From Marinisporobacter sp. (GTDB lineage Bacteria > Bacillota > Clostridia > Peptostreptococcales > Thermotaleaceae), in contig JAOARP010000063.1 in assembly GCA_025210525.1 (NCBI GenBank), positions 110,693 to 174,692 on the forward strand: a DNA stretch of 64,000 nucleotides. Reading direction: 5' to 3'. Each line of letters opens with the position of its first letter. Positions within the stretch are counted from its first letter, which is position 1. Positions 17,752-27,330 of the stretch are shown piece by piece. The notes under the pieces are model-generated. The model was given only the letters and a program-made list of their open reading frames with translations, was not told the origin of the DNA and ran no database searches. A program made the translations under genes and the position numbers.

Positions 17752-19648
17752 ACTCATATTCTTGAATATTTTTAAAGATGGACCATCTCATAAGCATATA
17801 TACGAGGAATCCAAATAAAATAACCGTTCCAAAAGCACCAATATTTACCCCTATGGAAAGGTCTATATGTAATACAGCTAATAATGCTAATAGTACACCT
17901 ACTACCCCTTCACCAGCAATCATTCCTGATGCATATAAAATCCCAAAATCTATTTTTCCATTTCTTTCAAAATCACTTAGTTGAATACAATCTAAGTCTA
18001 ACAATCCCCTTATAAGTCCTCCAATAAAAATTGTAGTCGTAAGATTAATAGGAAGATAAAGACCTATCGCTATAGGAAGAATTGGTAATTCCAAAAGCTC
18101 TATAACAATTCCGATGGCTACACCGATAAAGATTAAAGACCACGGTAAATTCCCATCCATAACCCCTTCCACTACTAAATTTACTAAGGTTGCTTGTGGA
18201 GCAGGCAGTTCAGATGAACCAAATCCCCATGCTGTATTTAATAAAACTAATACACACCCTAAAGCTAGAGCGCTTACTACGCCACCTATTATTTCTCCTA
18301 TTTGTTGTTTATAAGGAGTTGCTCCTACTAAAAATCCTGTTTTAAGGTCTTGAGAAGTATCTCCTGCCATAGCTACAATGATGCAAATAATCGCTCCTAC
18401 AGTAAATACATTCAATATAGTTTCATTTCCAACACCACATGTTTTCTTAAATGCTAAAGATGCAATGATCAGTGTAGCTATGGTCATTCCAGAGATAGGA
18501 TTAGAAGAACTTCCAATAAGTCCTACAATTCGAGAAGATACAGTAGCGAAAAAAAATCCAAATATGACGATTAATAAAGTCCCCATTATACCTATTCTAA
18601 TAGATGGTAATACGGTTATTGCAAATATAATAAATAAAATAGTCAATCCTACTGTAGATAAAGGGATATCTTGTTCTGTTCGAAGGGCACTTTTCCCCCC
18701 TATAATTTCATGATAATCTTTTATAGTCTCTACAATAGTTTCATAGATGATAGGAATAGATTTTATAAGGCTAACCATACCCCCAAAAGCTACAGCCCCT
18801 GCTCCTATATATCTTATATAAGCATTCCATATATCCCAACTATTCAGTTGTCCGATTTGATTTACTGCAGGAAATATGATAGCTTGACTATTCATTCCAA
18901 ATACAGATATCAAAGGAATGATCACAAACCACCCAATCAATGAACCTGCTAGCATAAACCCTGCAATTCTTTTTCCTATAATAAACCCTACTCCTAAAAC
19001 AGCAGGTAATGCATCCATCCCTATTAATGTAGAAAAAGGATTCCTAATATGGATTTCTAATTCTGATGAAAATAACTTCAGTCCATCTGTCAGCATCTTG
19101 TATATTGCCCCAAAACCTATTCCTGCAAAGGTTGCTTTCGCCTTCTCTCCACCTTCTTCACCTACTAAAAGTACATTGGCACAAGCAGTCCCCTCAGGAT
19201 AAGGTAAATGACCATGCTCTTTTACAATAAATGCTTTTCTTAAAGGAATCATAAACATGATTCCCAAAATTCCTCCAAATAAAGAAATCAATGTTATAAA
19301 CTTAACACTTGGTGCATCTACACCTGCTCCATTTGCCCATAAAAACATTGCAGGAATTGTAAAGACCACTCCTGCAGCTAATGATTCCCCAGCTGACCCA
19401 ATGGTTTGGACCATATTACTTTCAAGTATAGAATCTCTTTTCATAATCACCCTTGTTACACTCATTGCTACAACCGCTGCTGGTATGGACGCACTGATTG
19501 TCATACCAACCTTTAACCCTAAGTATGCATTTACTATACCAAATACTATTGCTAATATAATTCCTGATATAACAGATGTAAACGTCAATTCAGGAAGAAT
19601 TTTATCTGCAGCTATAAATGGCTTAAACCCCTTATAATTATTAGCCAT
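17750..19648 (-). CDS. OPT family oligopeptide transporter, copy 2
   Basis: 632 residues, clearly paralogous to the 15364-17271 protein along its whole length (same PYPEGTACANVL, SSRIVGLIGSSSNP, AGDTSQDLKTGFLVGATP and ELPAPQATLV motifs), with more divergence in the loops around residues 180-330 and at the C-terminus. About 14-16 membrane helices; import of small peptides or chelates is expected. Ribosome site AGGGAGATG precedes ATG 19648. It is divergent from a TetR gene with facing sigma-A promoters only 13 bp apart, so that regulator is the likely controller. Unlike copy 1 it has no PqqD-like partner. Confidence 0.92.
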   Translation of the reverse strand: MANNYKGFKPFIAADKILPELTFTSVISGIILAIVFGIVNAYLGLKVGMTISASIPAAVVAMSVTRVIMKRDSILESNMVQTIGSAGESLAAGVVFTIPAMFLWANGAGVDAPSVKFITLISLFGGILGIMFMIPLRKAFIVKEHGHLPYPEGTACANVLLVGEEGGEKAKATFAGIGFGAIYKMLTDGLKLFSSELEIHIRNPFSTLIGMDALPAVLGVGFIIGKRIAGFMLAGSLIGWFVIIPLISVFGMNSQAIIFPAVNQIGQLNSWDIWNAYIRYIGAGAVAFGGMVSLIKSIPIIYETIVETIKDYHEIIGGKSALRTEQDIPLSTVGLTILFIIFAITVLPSIRIGIMGTLLIVIFGFFFATVSSRIVGLIGSSSNPISGMTIATLIIASLAFKKTCGVGNETILNVFTVGAIICIIVAMAGDTSQDLKTGFLVGATPYKQQIGEIIGGVVSALALGCVLVLLNTAWGFGSSELPAPQATLVNLVVEGVMDGNLPWSLIFIGVAIGIVIELLELPILPIAIGLYLPINLTTTIFIGGLIRGLLDLDCIQLSDFERNGKIDFGILYASGMIAGEGVVGVLLALLAVLHIDLSIGVNIGAFGTVILFGFLVYMLMRWSIFKNIQEYE

Positions 19649-19704
19649 TCTGTCATCTCCCTATATTTACTTAAAAATTTTTCGTCCCCTTCTTTATTTA
19701 TTCC

Positions 19705-19733
19705 ATTATATACTACTTCCCTTAGGCTTACAA
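19705..19733 (-). promoter_or_regulatory. Sigma-A promoter for OPT copy 2
   Basis: Minus-strand TTGTAA (19733-19728), 17-nt spacer, TATAAT (19710-19705). The transcription start lies about 45 nt before the ATG. Confidence 0.7.
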
Positions 19734-19745
19734 TTTAATTCTTTT

Positions 19746-19774
19746 TTGAATCTCTTTCTAAATTGAGATATAAT
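19746..19774 (+). promoter_or_regulatory. Sigma-A promoter for the TetR gene
   Basis: TTGAAT (19746-19751), 17-nt spacer, TATAAT (19769-19774). Faces the OPT promoter, so one bound repressor could control both. Confidence 0.7.
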
Positions 19775-19801
19775 ATTATCAAATAGAGAGTAGGTGATAC
19801 A

Positions 19802-20467
19802 ATGACTACGAAGGATAGAATTTTAATAGCTTCTTTAAAGTTCTTTTTAATTGAAGGGTATGAAAATACGACTTTAAGTATGATTGCAGATGCAGTAGAT
19901 ATAAAAAAACCTTCTATTTATTATCATTTCAAATCAAAAGAAGGCTTATTATTTCATAGCATTTATTTTATATTAGATACTTTAGAAGAACAAATCACAC
20001 ATTCAGTAACCAACTCAAATACACCTAAGGAACAATTAGAATCCTTTTTCGAATGTATTTTAGATTTTAATTCTAAGCTTTCTTTGATAATTGGTAATGA
20101 TTTTAATGAACCTATTAATTTTATTACAATGATTCAGATTCATTCCAATAGGTTTAGGGAACTTTCTGAAAGAATCCATCAATATTATGAAAAAATTAGT
20201 CATATCTTAAAAGATATTATGGAACAAGGGCAAAAGAAAAACCTGATCAAAGATACTCTTGATAAGGATATGGCTGTAATTGATATTATTTCTAGGATCG
20301 AAGGACTTATAGCCCTTTCAACAGTCTATAAAACTATTCATCTAAATACGATTAGAAACCAGCTGTACGAAAATTTATGGCTAAGTCTTGCGTCGCAAAA
20401 TAACCCGCAAAAAAAAGACAGAAAATTCTTTAACTATGGTCCCATTAGCTTAGGTCGGAAATGGTAG
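19802..20467 (+). CDS. TetR/AcrR family regulator
   Basis: 221 residues. Residues 5-50 form the TetR helix-turn-helix (DRILIASLKFFLIEGYENTT, then IADAVDIKKPSIYYHFKSKEGLL). The C-terminal ligand domain is all helical and of no specific family; the last 20 residues are basic (KKDRKFFNYGPISLGRKW). Site GTAGGTG precedes the ATG. Divergent from OPT copy 2, which it probably represses. Confidence 0.9.
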   Translation: MTTKDRILIASLKFFLIEGYENTTLSMIADAVDIKKPSIYYHFKSKEGLLFHSIYFILDTLEEQITHSVTNSNTPKEQLESFFECILDFNSKLSLIIGNDFNEPINFITMIQIHSNRFRELSERIHQYYEKISHILKDIMEQGQKKNLIKDTLDKDMAVIDIISRIEGLIALSTVYKTIHLNTIRNQLYENLWLSLASQNNPQKKDRKFFNYGPISLGRKW

Positions 20468-20471
20468 CTTT

Positions 20472-20509
20472 AAAAGAAAGGACAGATTTTTTAATCTGTC
20501 CTTTCTTTT
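20472..20509. terminator. Bidirectional terminator between TetR and chemoreceptor genes
   Basis: Perfect 17-bp stem AAAAGAAAGGACAGATT with its complement, 4-nt loop, between convergent stops at 20467 and 20512. Confidence 0.92.
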
Positions 20510-20511
20510 GT

Positions 20512-22635
20512 TTAAAATTTGAATTTATCCACATTTTCTATCAGCAGGTTTGACAATTCCTTCGTTTTTTGTGCATGTCCATTCATCTCTACCATAGAAG
20601 CGGCTTGCTCCTCCGTACTAGCTGAAACTTCTTCTGAGGTAGCCGAAGCCTCTTCAGTTATAGCTGCTATATTACTTATTGCTTCAATAATTTCATTTTT
20701 ATGTTCTTCTATTTTTTGTGTATTTTCTCTTACCTGATCTAATTTATTCACTAATGTTACTAACGATGTTGCTGTTTTATTGAAAATTTCTTCTGTATTT
20801 TTAATAGACTCATTTTGTTCTCTTTGTGTATATGTCACATCAGCCATTACAGATACAGCATTTTGTGATTGATTTTGAATATTATCAATCATTTCTTTTA
20901 TATCATTTGTAGCTTCCGATGTTTGTTCAGCCAATTTTCTGATTTCATCCGCCACAACAGCAAAGCCTCTTCCCGCTTCCCCTGCTCTTGCCGCTTCTAT
21001 AGAAGCATTTAGTGCTAAAAGATTTGTCTGATTTGCAATATTATCAATCAAAGTAATAATCGTTTCTGTATTATTAGCATATTTATTTACTTGCTGAATA
21101 ATTTCATTAATTTCTACAGCTTTTTCTGTGGTTTTTTCTGTTTTTTGATTTAAAACTCCCATAATTTTCAATCCTTGTTCACTTAGTTGATTAGAATCAT
21201 GAGATAGATCAAATGCATCTCCAACAAAATTTACCATTTGTTGAATATTATCTCCCAAATCATTCGTTTTAAAGGTTACCTGCTCTGCATCCTTTGCTTG
21301 CTCTGAAGAACTAATAGCAACCTGTTCTATGGCTTTAGCAATTTGATCTGTTGCTTGAGAAGATTGATCTACTATTTCAGCTAAACTTTCTGCTCTTTCG
21401 TATACCGTATCAGAAGATGCTTTCACATTTTGCATAAGCTCTTTTATGTTTTTCATCATTTGATTGTAACTATTTGAAAGCTGTCCAAATTCATCTTTAC
21501 TTTCAATATCTGATACAGCTGTTAAATCTCCTTCTTCTGCTTTTTTCATTAATCCCATTATTTTTTGAATAGACCCATTAATATTTTTTGTAATTCCTAT
21601 AATCATCATAATAGAAATAAGTATAATACTGCCTATCAAAATTAAATTTATAGTAAGGTGTTGATTGTAATCTTTTAATATTCTATTCTTTGGTACAAAG
21701 GTTAGAATAGACCAAGCTGTTTCTAAGCTTTCAAAATATAATGGTTCGTAAGTAATTAGAGCTTCTTCATTAACTTCTTCTATATTTTCAAAGTAAGAAT
21801 CTCCTTTATTTGATTTTATATCTCCTATAATTTTTTCACTTAAAAACTTTTCATCCATAAGATTTTTCATAATCATTTCTTTGTCTAATCCACTAGCAAT
21901 ACAAATACCTCCATCAGATACAAGCACACCTATTCCATCTAATTTATTGATGCTCTCTATTCCTATAATTCTATCTTGTAAATAATCTAAACCAATATCT
22001 GCCGTTACCACGCCTAAAAACTCTCCATTCTTACTAATAACTGGATAAGATATGGTCGTCATTAATACATCTTTTCCATTCACTGGATATATATAGGGTT
22101 CTGTTAAAATAGGCTTCTTTGTTTTTTTAGGAATCAAATACCAATCTCCATCCCCTTCTACATCATAGCCCACTAGAGGCTCCACACCTATTTTTCCATT
22201 TTCATTTTTATATACATAAGGAAGAAATCTTCCTTCCTCATTACTTCCTAATTCTCCTCTATTTATGTACGATGCATCCCTTTGGTCAAAAGCATTGATC
22301 TCCCATCCTGATCCATGTGCTATAATATTTGAATTCGTATCTAAACTTTTCCCTAGCATTTCAATAGCTGTTTCTCTACTTAATTCTCCTTTATCAGCTA
22401 AAATCCCCATATTATTTGCTAAATCCTCTACAGATTTTTCTACAAGCTCTATTTCTTTTGATACTTTTTCAGCCTCTTTTTTAGAAGTCTCTACTACCAT
22501 ACTGCTTGTTTCTATAAGGCTCGTCTGTTTTAAATCATTTAAAATAAAAAGTACCATCCCAATAGATAAACAAAGAATCATACCTGCTAATAAGGTAATC
22601 TTTATCCCCGTTTTCAAATCTTTAAATTTTTTCAT
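20512..22635 (-). CDS. Methyl-accepting chemotaxis protein with dCache sensor
   Basis: 707 residues from ATG 22635, 9 nt after GGGAAGG; a TTG at 22653 lies inside that site. First membrane helix about 10-32; extracellular double-Cache domain about 38-320 ([26 protein letters not shown]); second helix about 325-347; HAMP about 350-400; then the cytoplasmic signalling hairpin with tip [19 protein letters not shown] and a C-terminal ETEE-like methylation region ([20 protein letters not shown]). It would report amino acids or other small ligands to CheA. No che genes are nearby. A TATGGGT/ACCCATA inverted repeat lies upstream at 22674-22694. Confidence 0.93.
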   Translation of the reverse strand: MKKFKDLKTGIKITLLAGMILCLSIGMVLFILNDLKQTSLIETSSMVVETSKKEAEKVSKEIELVEKSVEDLANNMGILADKGELSRETAIEMLGKSLDTNSNIIAHGSGWEINAFDQRDASYINRGELGSNEEGRFLPYVYKNENGKIGVEPLVGYDVEGDGDWYLIPKKTKKPILTEPYIYPVNGKDVLMTTISYPVISKNGEFLGVVTADIGLDYLQDRIIGIESINKLDGIGVLVSDGGICIASGLDKEMIMKNLMDEKFLSEKIIGDIKSNKGDSYFENIEEVNEEALITYEPLYFESLETAWSILTFVPKNRILKDYNQHLTINLILIGSIILISIMMIIGITKNINGSIQKIMGLMKKAEEGDLTAVSDIESKDEFGQLSNSYNQMMKNIKELMQNVKASSDTVYERAESLAEIVDQSSQATDQIAKAIEQVAISSSEQAKDAEQVTFKTNDLGDNIQQMVNFVGDAFDLSHDSNQLSEQGLKIMGVLNQKTEKTTEKAVEINEIIQQVNKYANNTETIITLIDNIANQTNLLALNASIEAARAGEAGRGFAVVADEIRKLAEQTSEATNDIKEMIDNIQNQSQNAVSVMADVTYTQREQNESIKNTEEIFNKTATSLVTLVNKLDQVRENTQKIEEHKNEIIEAISNIAAITEEASATSEEVSASTEEQAASMVEMNGHAQKTKELSNLLIENVDKFKF

Positions 22636-22673
22636 CAATCTCATCCTTCCCAAAAATAAATCCTACTATAGGT

Positions 22674-22694
22674 TATGGGTCAGTTATACCCATA
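22674..22694. promoter_or_regulatory. Inverted repeat upstream of chemoreceptor gene
   Basis: TATGGGT, 7-nt spacer, ACCCATA. It lies 39 nt before the start of the chemoreceptor gene and could be an operator or leader hairpin. Confidence 0.35.
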
Positions 22695-22789
22695 TATATT
22701 TATTTCTACCATTTTCGACATATTTTTTATATTTCCTTCTACGATTTCTTTGAAATTTTATCCAACTACCCTTTTTCATGATTTCTATT

Positions 22790-24910
22790 TCATTGATTAT
22801 ATTTACACAAAACAGCTTTGATAGCTAAATAATCTACATCCTTTGGCAAAGCTTCCTTTATAGGCTTTAATTTTTCTGCTCCTATACTTTTGATGGTTTG
22901 GATGATGAGTGATTCATATTCTTCTGGAATAAAATCGTCTAAATCTACAGCTAAGCCCTCTGTTGCACATCTGACCATATGGTTTTGAATCGTAAAAAGT
23001 GTCATCTCCCTTGTCAATGCAATTTCTTTTAATGACTTTCCTTCTTTATATAAGTTGAACGTAACTACATGACTAGCTACTTTTTCATCTTTTATTTCTT
23101 GTATACTTTCTTCAATATTTATTTTTACCTTCTCTATCCCCTTTTGTTTTACATATTTTCCTATTGTCTTTAAAAATTCTCTTCCATATTTTTTAAGTTT
23201 TTCTTCCCCAATCCCTTTTATTCTGATCATAGATTCTTCGTCTATTGGATAATATTCACTCATTTGTCGAAGGGTACTATCTGAAAAAACAATATAAGGA
23301 GGCACCTTCTCCCTTGTTGAAATTTCTTTTCGTAGTTTTCGTAAAACTTCAAACAATGCATTATCCGTAGTAACTTTTTCTTTCTTTTTGTGTACCTTTT
23401 GCAATACTTTTTCTTTATTCTTTAATACACCTACAGATTTTTCTCCTAATTTCACTATAGGATATTGTCCCTCCGTAAGATGGAGATACCCTTCTGCAAT
23501 AAATATATTTATCATGTCTTTAATTTCTTTTTCCGTATACTCTTTCATGATTCCATAAGTAGATAACCCATCAAATCCAAAGCTTAAAACCTTTTTATTC
23601 TTAGAGCCTCTTAAAACTTGCGCCACTAAAGAAGTTCCATACTTTTCCTTCATTCGATAAATACATGAAAAGATTTTTTGTGCTTCTATAGTAACATCCA
23701 TAAGTTCACTATCATCATTACAATTACTGCAATTATTACATAGATCTCCTACCTTCTCTTCTCCAAAATACTCTAATATATATTTTCGTAAACATTTAGG
23801 TGTATGACAATAATCTACCATCTCTTGAAGCTTTCTATATTCATTTTTCTCTCTTTCTTCTGGTAAATTATTTTGTTCTATTAAATATTTTTGAAGCAAT
23901 ACATCCTGAGGTGAAAATAATAAAACACATTCACTATCATCTCCATCTCTCCCTGCACGCCCTGCTTCCTGATAATAAGCTTCCATGTTTTTAGGAATAT
24001 TATAATGAATCACATATCGTACATTTGATTTATCAATGCCCATTCCAAAAGCATTAGTAGCTACCATAATGTGTATATCATCATATATAAAATCCTCTTG
24101 ACTCTTCTTTCTCTCATCACTATTAAGCCCCGCATGATATTTTCCTACAGCATATCCTTTTTTCCTTAAATTTTCGTATATATTTTCTACTTCTTTTCTA
24201 GTAGCTGCATAAATAATTCCAACTTCATCCTTATTTTCCTTTACATAATCATATATAAAATCTTCTTTATTTACCCCTCTTATAACAGAAAAGGATAAAT
24301 TCTTACGATCAAATCCTGTCACATAAAGATTTGGACTTTTAAACCCTAAAAGACTTACAATGTCCTCTTTTACTCCCTTTGTAGCTGTTGCAGTAAAAGC
24401 AGCAACAATAGGTCTATTAGACAATGTTCTTACAAATGGTGCAATCCCCCCATAACTTGGTCTAAAATCATGCCCCCACTGAGATACACAGTGAGCTTCA
24501 TCTACCGCTACTAAAGAGATATGTAAATTCTTGAGTAGATGACAAAACCCTTCTGATTCTAATCTTTCTGGCGCAACATATAAAAGCTTATATACGCCAT
24601 TTTTCGCATTTTCTATACGTTCTCTTACTTCTATAGCTGTTAATGAGCTATTAATATAAGTTGCTTTGATTCCATTCCCATTTAATGCATCTACTTGATC
24701 CTTCATAAGAGAAATTAAAGGAGAAATCACAAGGGTTAACCCATCTAGCAAAAGGGAAGGTATTTGAAAACAAATAGACTTTCCTGCTCCCGTAGGCATA
24801 ATAGCAAAGGTATCTTTTCCATCTAGTATACTCTTAATAATTTTTTCTTGCCCTAGCCTAAAGGTTTCATACCCATAATATTTTTTTAATATCTTTTGTG
24901 CCTGTAGCAT
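22790..24910 (-). CDS. recQ: ATP-dependent DNA helicase RecQ
   Basis: 706 residues. DEAD/DEAH helicase core: FAIMPTGAGKSICFQIP (motif I), VAVDEAHCVSQWGHDFRPSY (motif II and aromatic loop), AFTATAT (III), then the second RecA domain with YHAGLNSDERKKSQ and YYQEAGRAGRDGDDSEC (VI). Zn-binding RQC region with four Cys (CRKYILEYFG through CNNCSNC) about 365-400; HRDC domain about 510-585; a C-terminal helix-turn-helix (about 615-706) as in many Firmicute RecQ proteins. 3'-5' unwinding in recombination and fork repair. Site GGGGG before ATG 24910. Single gene. Confidence 0.95.
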   Translation of the reverse strand: MLQAQKILKKYYGYETFRLGQEKIIKSILDGKDTFAIMPTGAGKSICFQIPSLLLDGLTLVISPLISLMKDQVDALNGNGIKATYINSSLTAIEVRERIENAKNGVYKLLYVAPERLESEGFCHLLKNLHISLVAVDEAHCVSQWGHDFRPSYGGIAPFVRTLSNRPIVAAFTATATKGVKEDIVSLLGFKSPNLYVTGFDRKNLSFSVIRGVNKEDFIYDYVKENKDEVGIIYAATRKEVENIYENLRKKGYAVGKYHAGLNSDERKKSQEDFIYDDIHIMVATNAFGMGIDKSNVRYVIHYNIPKNMEAYYQEAGRAGRDGDDSECVLLFSPQDVLLQKYLIEQNNLPEEREKNEYRKLQEMVDYCHTPKCLRKYILEYFGEEKVGDLCNNCSNCNDDSELMDVTIEAQKIFSCIYRMKEKYGTSLVAQVLRGSKNKKVLSFGFDGLSTYGIMKEYTEKEIKDMINIFIAEGYLHLTEGQYPIVKLGEKSVGVLKNKEKVLQKVHKKKEKVTTDNALFEVLRKLRKEISTREKVPPYIVFSDSTLRQMSEYYPIDEESMIRIKGIGEEKLKKYGREFLKTIGKYVKQKGIEKVKINIEESIQEIKDEKVASHVVTFNLYKEGKSLKEIALTREMTLFTIQNHMVRCATEGLAVDLDDFIPEEYESLIIQTIKSIGAEKLKPIKEALPKDVDYLAIKAVLCKYNQ

Positions 24911-25055
24911 ACTACTACCCCCAACATTTTTGATAATGAATATTTATAGTATATCATTTATCCCTGAATTTATGAATTTGAGTATGTATAACATAAATAT
25001 GATATAATTTCATTTAAACAATCCTTTAAATATTCCTTATTTATGGAGGGTATCT

Positions 25056-27053
25056 ATGAAAAAATTATTGATTATTAGTTTAGGAAAAGTTACAGGGTCT
25101 AGTATTGCCCAACAACTTAATGCTTTAATAGGTGATTTTGTAATCATTAAAACGATCCGAGCAACAGAAATAAATGACTCAGATATGGATTGTGACCTTA
25201 TATTATTTACAAGTGATGTTGTCCAATCTGTTTGTATGAATAAAATAAGAAAAGATATAGATCATATCATAGCAAAAAGAGTCATCAATCATAAAAATAT
25301 AGAAAAACTCATCTCTCTTCCTTATGATACAGAGGTATTACTTGTAAACGATGCAGAAAATTCAACCTTTGAAGCAATTCGGCAGCTTGAGGAAATTGGT
25401 GTTGATTACCTTAAATACTACCCATTTTATCCTGGATGTAAAAAACAGGCTACTATTCCTATTGCCATTACACCTGGAGAACCTCATCTCGTTCCAGCTT
25501 TCGTTACAGAAACCATTAACATTGGGACTAGGATATTAGACATTAGTACTATTTACGAAATTATATTAAGGCTTCATTTAAAGAAGTTTATTAATGAAAG
25601 CCTTACTACAAAATATATAAAAGATATCGTTGAAATTTCTAAATCTATTGATATAAATAGAAAGAAAATTAGACAATCTGAAAAGCTCCTTAACAATATA
25701 TTAAACACTGTAGAATCTGGAGTCGTTTATATCAATGGTTTTGGTAAAATCATAAGGATGAATAAACAATTTGAAAATTTATTAGGTAAAGATGAAGATC
25801 ATATGCTTATGAAAAATATCCATGAATTTTTCCCTGATATAGATGTTTATTCCACTAATAATAGTTCTATGATTACAAATATACAAGCTAAAGAAGTATT
25901 CATTACTATTGACCCTATTGTTTTTGAAGATGATTTAGGATATGTAATCATTGCAGAATATACAGATAAAATATCAAAGCTTGACCATAAAATCAGAAGA
26001 AATTATGTGAGTAAATTTGCACCTACGCTCTACACCTTTGGTGACTATATTACTATTCATGAAGAAGTTCAAGCCTTGTTAAAAAGAGCAGTAAAATTTT
26101 CTAAAACGGACGCAACTATTTTAATACAAGGAGAAAATGGAACAGGGAAGGAAATTATTGCCCAAGGAATTCATATGCATTCCTTTCGGAAAAATAATAT
26201 TTTTGTTCCAGTAAATATTGCAGCTATCACTCCTAATCTCCTTGAAAGTGAACTATTTGGTTATGAAGAAGGATCTTTTACAGGAGCTAAAAAAGGAGGA
26301 AAAGCCGGTCTTTTTGAAATGGCAAACGAGGGAACCATCTTTATAGATGAAATAGGAGATGCACCTTTAGATTTTCAAATGAAACTCCTTCGTGTTTTGC
26401 AAGAAAAGAAAATCAGACGAGTTGGTGGAATAGAAGAAATTCCTATTGATGTAAGAGTCATAGCTGCAACAAATAAAAACTTATTAACCCTTATAGACCA
26501 AGGCAAATTTAGAGAGGATTTGTTTTTCCGATTAAATATACTTCCCTTAAAAACAATTCCCCTAAGGAGAAGAAAAAAAGATATTACTCATCTCTTGAAT
26601 TATTTTATAAACATCTATTTTAAAAAAGAACAACTCAAGCCTATAACCAATTTATTTGAAGAAGAAACCATTGAGTTTTTAAAAAGTTATAATTGGCGTG
26701 GAAATGTACGAGAATTGATTAACCTAGTAGAGTATTTATCTTATATCTATGAAGGAACAAATTTTAAGTTATCAGATTTACCCTATTATATGCTTGAACC
26801 TATAGATCAAGAGGAAAAAATATATTTAGATTCATATGAAATTTGGGTACTTGAAAATATTGATGAGAATGAAGGAATCGGAAGAGGCAAACTTAAAATT
26901 TTAGCTGAAGATGAAAAAATAGACTTAGGTGAAGGAAAAATAAGAAGAATCCTAAAAAATCTAAACCTGAAAAACTTAATTGAAATCAAAGGAAATAAAA
27001 AAGGATGCTGCATTACAAAAAAAGGAAGTTCCCTTCTAGAAAAATTAAAGTAA
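25056..27053 (+). CDS. Sigma-54-dependent transcriptional activator
   Basis: 665 residues. N-terminal alpha/beta sensory region (1-190) of a type I do not recognise firmly; PAS domain about 205-310; AAA+ sigma-54 domain about 330-565 with Walker A GENGTGKEIIAQ, the sigma-contact loop GYEEGSFTGA (GAFTGA variant with Ser) and Walker B GTIFIDEIGDAP, plus RGNVRELINLVEYL. The C-terminus is not the usual Fis helix but a winged-helix-like segment (about 600-665). It lies 230 nt before a near-perfect -24/-12 promoter of the antiporter-isoaspartyl dipeptidase operon, which it almost certainly activates. Site GGAGGG before ATG 25056. Confidence 0.9.
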   Translation: MKKLLIISLGKVTGSSIAQQLNALIGDFVIIKTIRATEINDSDMDCDLILFTSDVVQSVCMNKIRKDIDHIIAKRVINHKNIEKLISLPYDTEVLLVNDAENSTFEAIRQLEEIGVDYLKYYPFYPGCKKQATIPIAITPGEPHLVPAFVTETINIGTRILDISTIYEIILRLHLKKFINESLTTKYIKDIVEISKSIDINRKKIRQSEKLLNNILNTVESGVVYINGFGKIIRMNKQFENLLGKDEDHMLMKNIHEFFPDIDVYSTNNSSMITNIQAKEVFITIDPIVFEDDLGYVIIAEYTDKISKLDHKIRRNYVSKFAPTLYTFGDYITIHEEVQALLKRAVKFSKTDATILIQGENGTGKEIIAQGIHMHSFRKNNIFVPVNIAAITPNLLESELFGYEEGSFTGAKKGGKAGLFEMANEGTIFIDEIGDAPLDFQMKLLRVLQEKKIRRVGGIEEIPIDVRVIAATNKNLLTLIDQGKFREDLFFRLNILPLKTIPLRRRKKDITHLLNYFINIYFKKEQLKPITNLFEEETIEFLKSYNWRGNVRELINLVEYLSYIYEGTNFKLSDLPYYMLEPIDQEEKIYLDSYEIWVLENIDENEGIGRGKLKILAEDEKIDLGEGKIRRILKNLNLKNLIEIKGNKKGCCITKKGSSLLEKLK

Positions 27054-27119
27054 ATATCTTCATCAAGTATTACAGCCAAGCACTCATTTTATATGGTTAT
27101 ATTTATCCTGTACTTGGAC

Positions 27120-27153
27120 AATAAAAACCTTTAACAAGGTTTTTATTTTTTAT
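27120..27153 (+). terminator. Terminator after sigma-54 activator
   Basis: Stem AATAAAAACCTT/AAGGTTTTTATT with a 4-nt loop, then TTTTATTATT. It separates the activator from the target operon. Confidence 0.85.
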
Positions 27154-27281
27154 TATTTTTATTTTAAGCTGTGTATCTGTTTTTCTTTTCATTTGCCAAA
27201 GTGTAGGAACCTTCTGAAAAATAAGGATTTTTACTTTATCACTTTAAATCATTTATTTTAAATTTTCATATTTTTATAAAA

Positions 27282-27297
27282 TTGGCATAACATTTGC
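27282..27297 (+). promoter_or_regulatory. Sigma-54 (-24/-12) promoter
   Basis: TTGGCATAACATTTGC: GG at 27284-27285, exactly 10 nt, then GC at 27296-27297, matching the sigma-54 consensus TGGCAY-N5-TTGC. Start of transcription would fall near 27309, before the antiporter ribosome site. Confidence 0.9.
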
Positions 27298-27330
27298 TTT
27301 ATGTATTCCCAAATAAAAAAAGGAGGCAAT

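Noticed and set aside
17778..19637. Several plus-strand frames over OPT copy 2
   Set aside because: Antisense shadows, same reasons as above.
27301..27330. ATG 27301 as start of the NhaC gene
   Set aside because: It precedes the transcription start predicted from the sigma-54 promoter.
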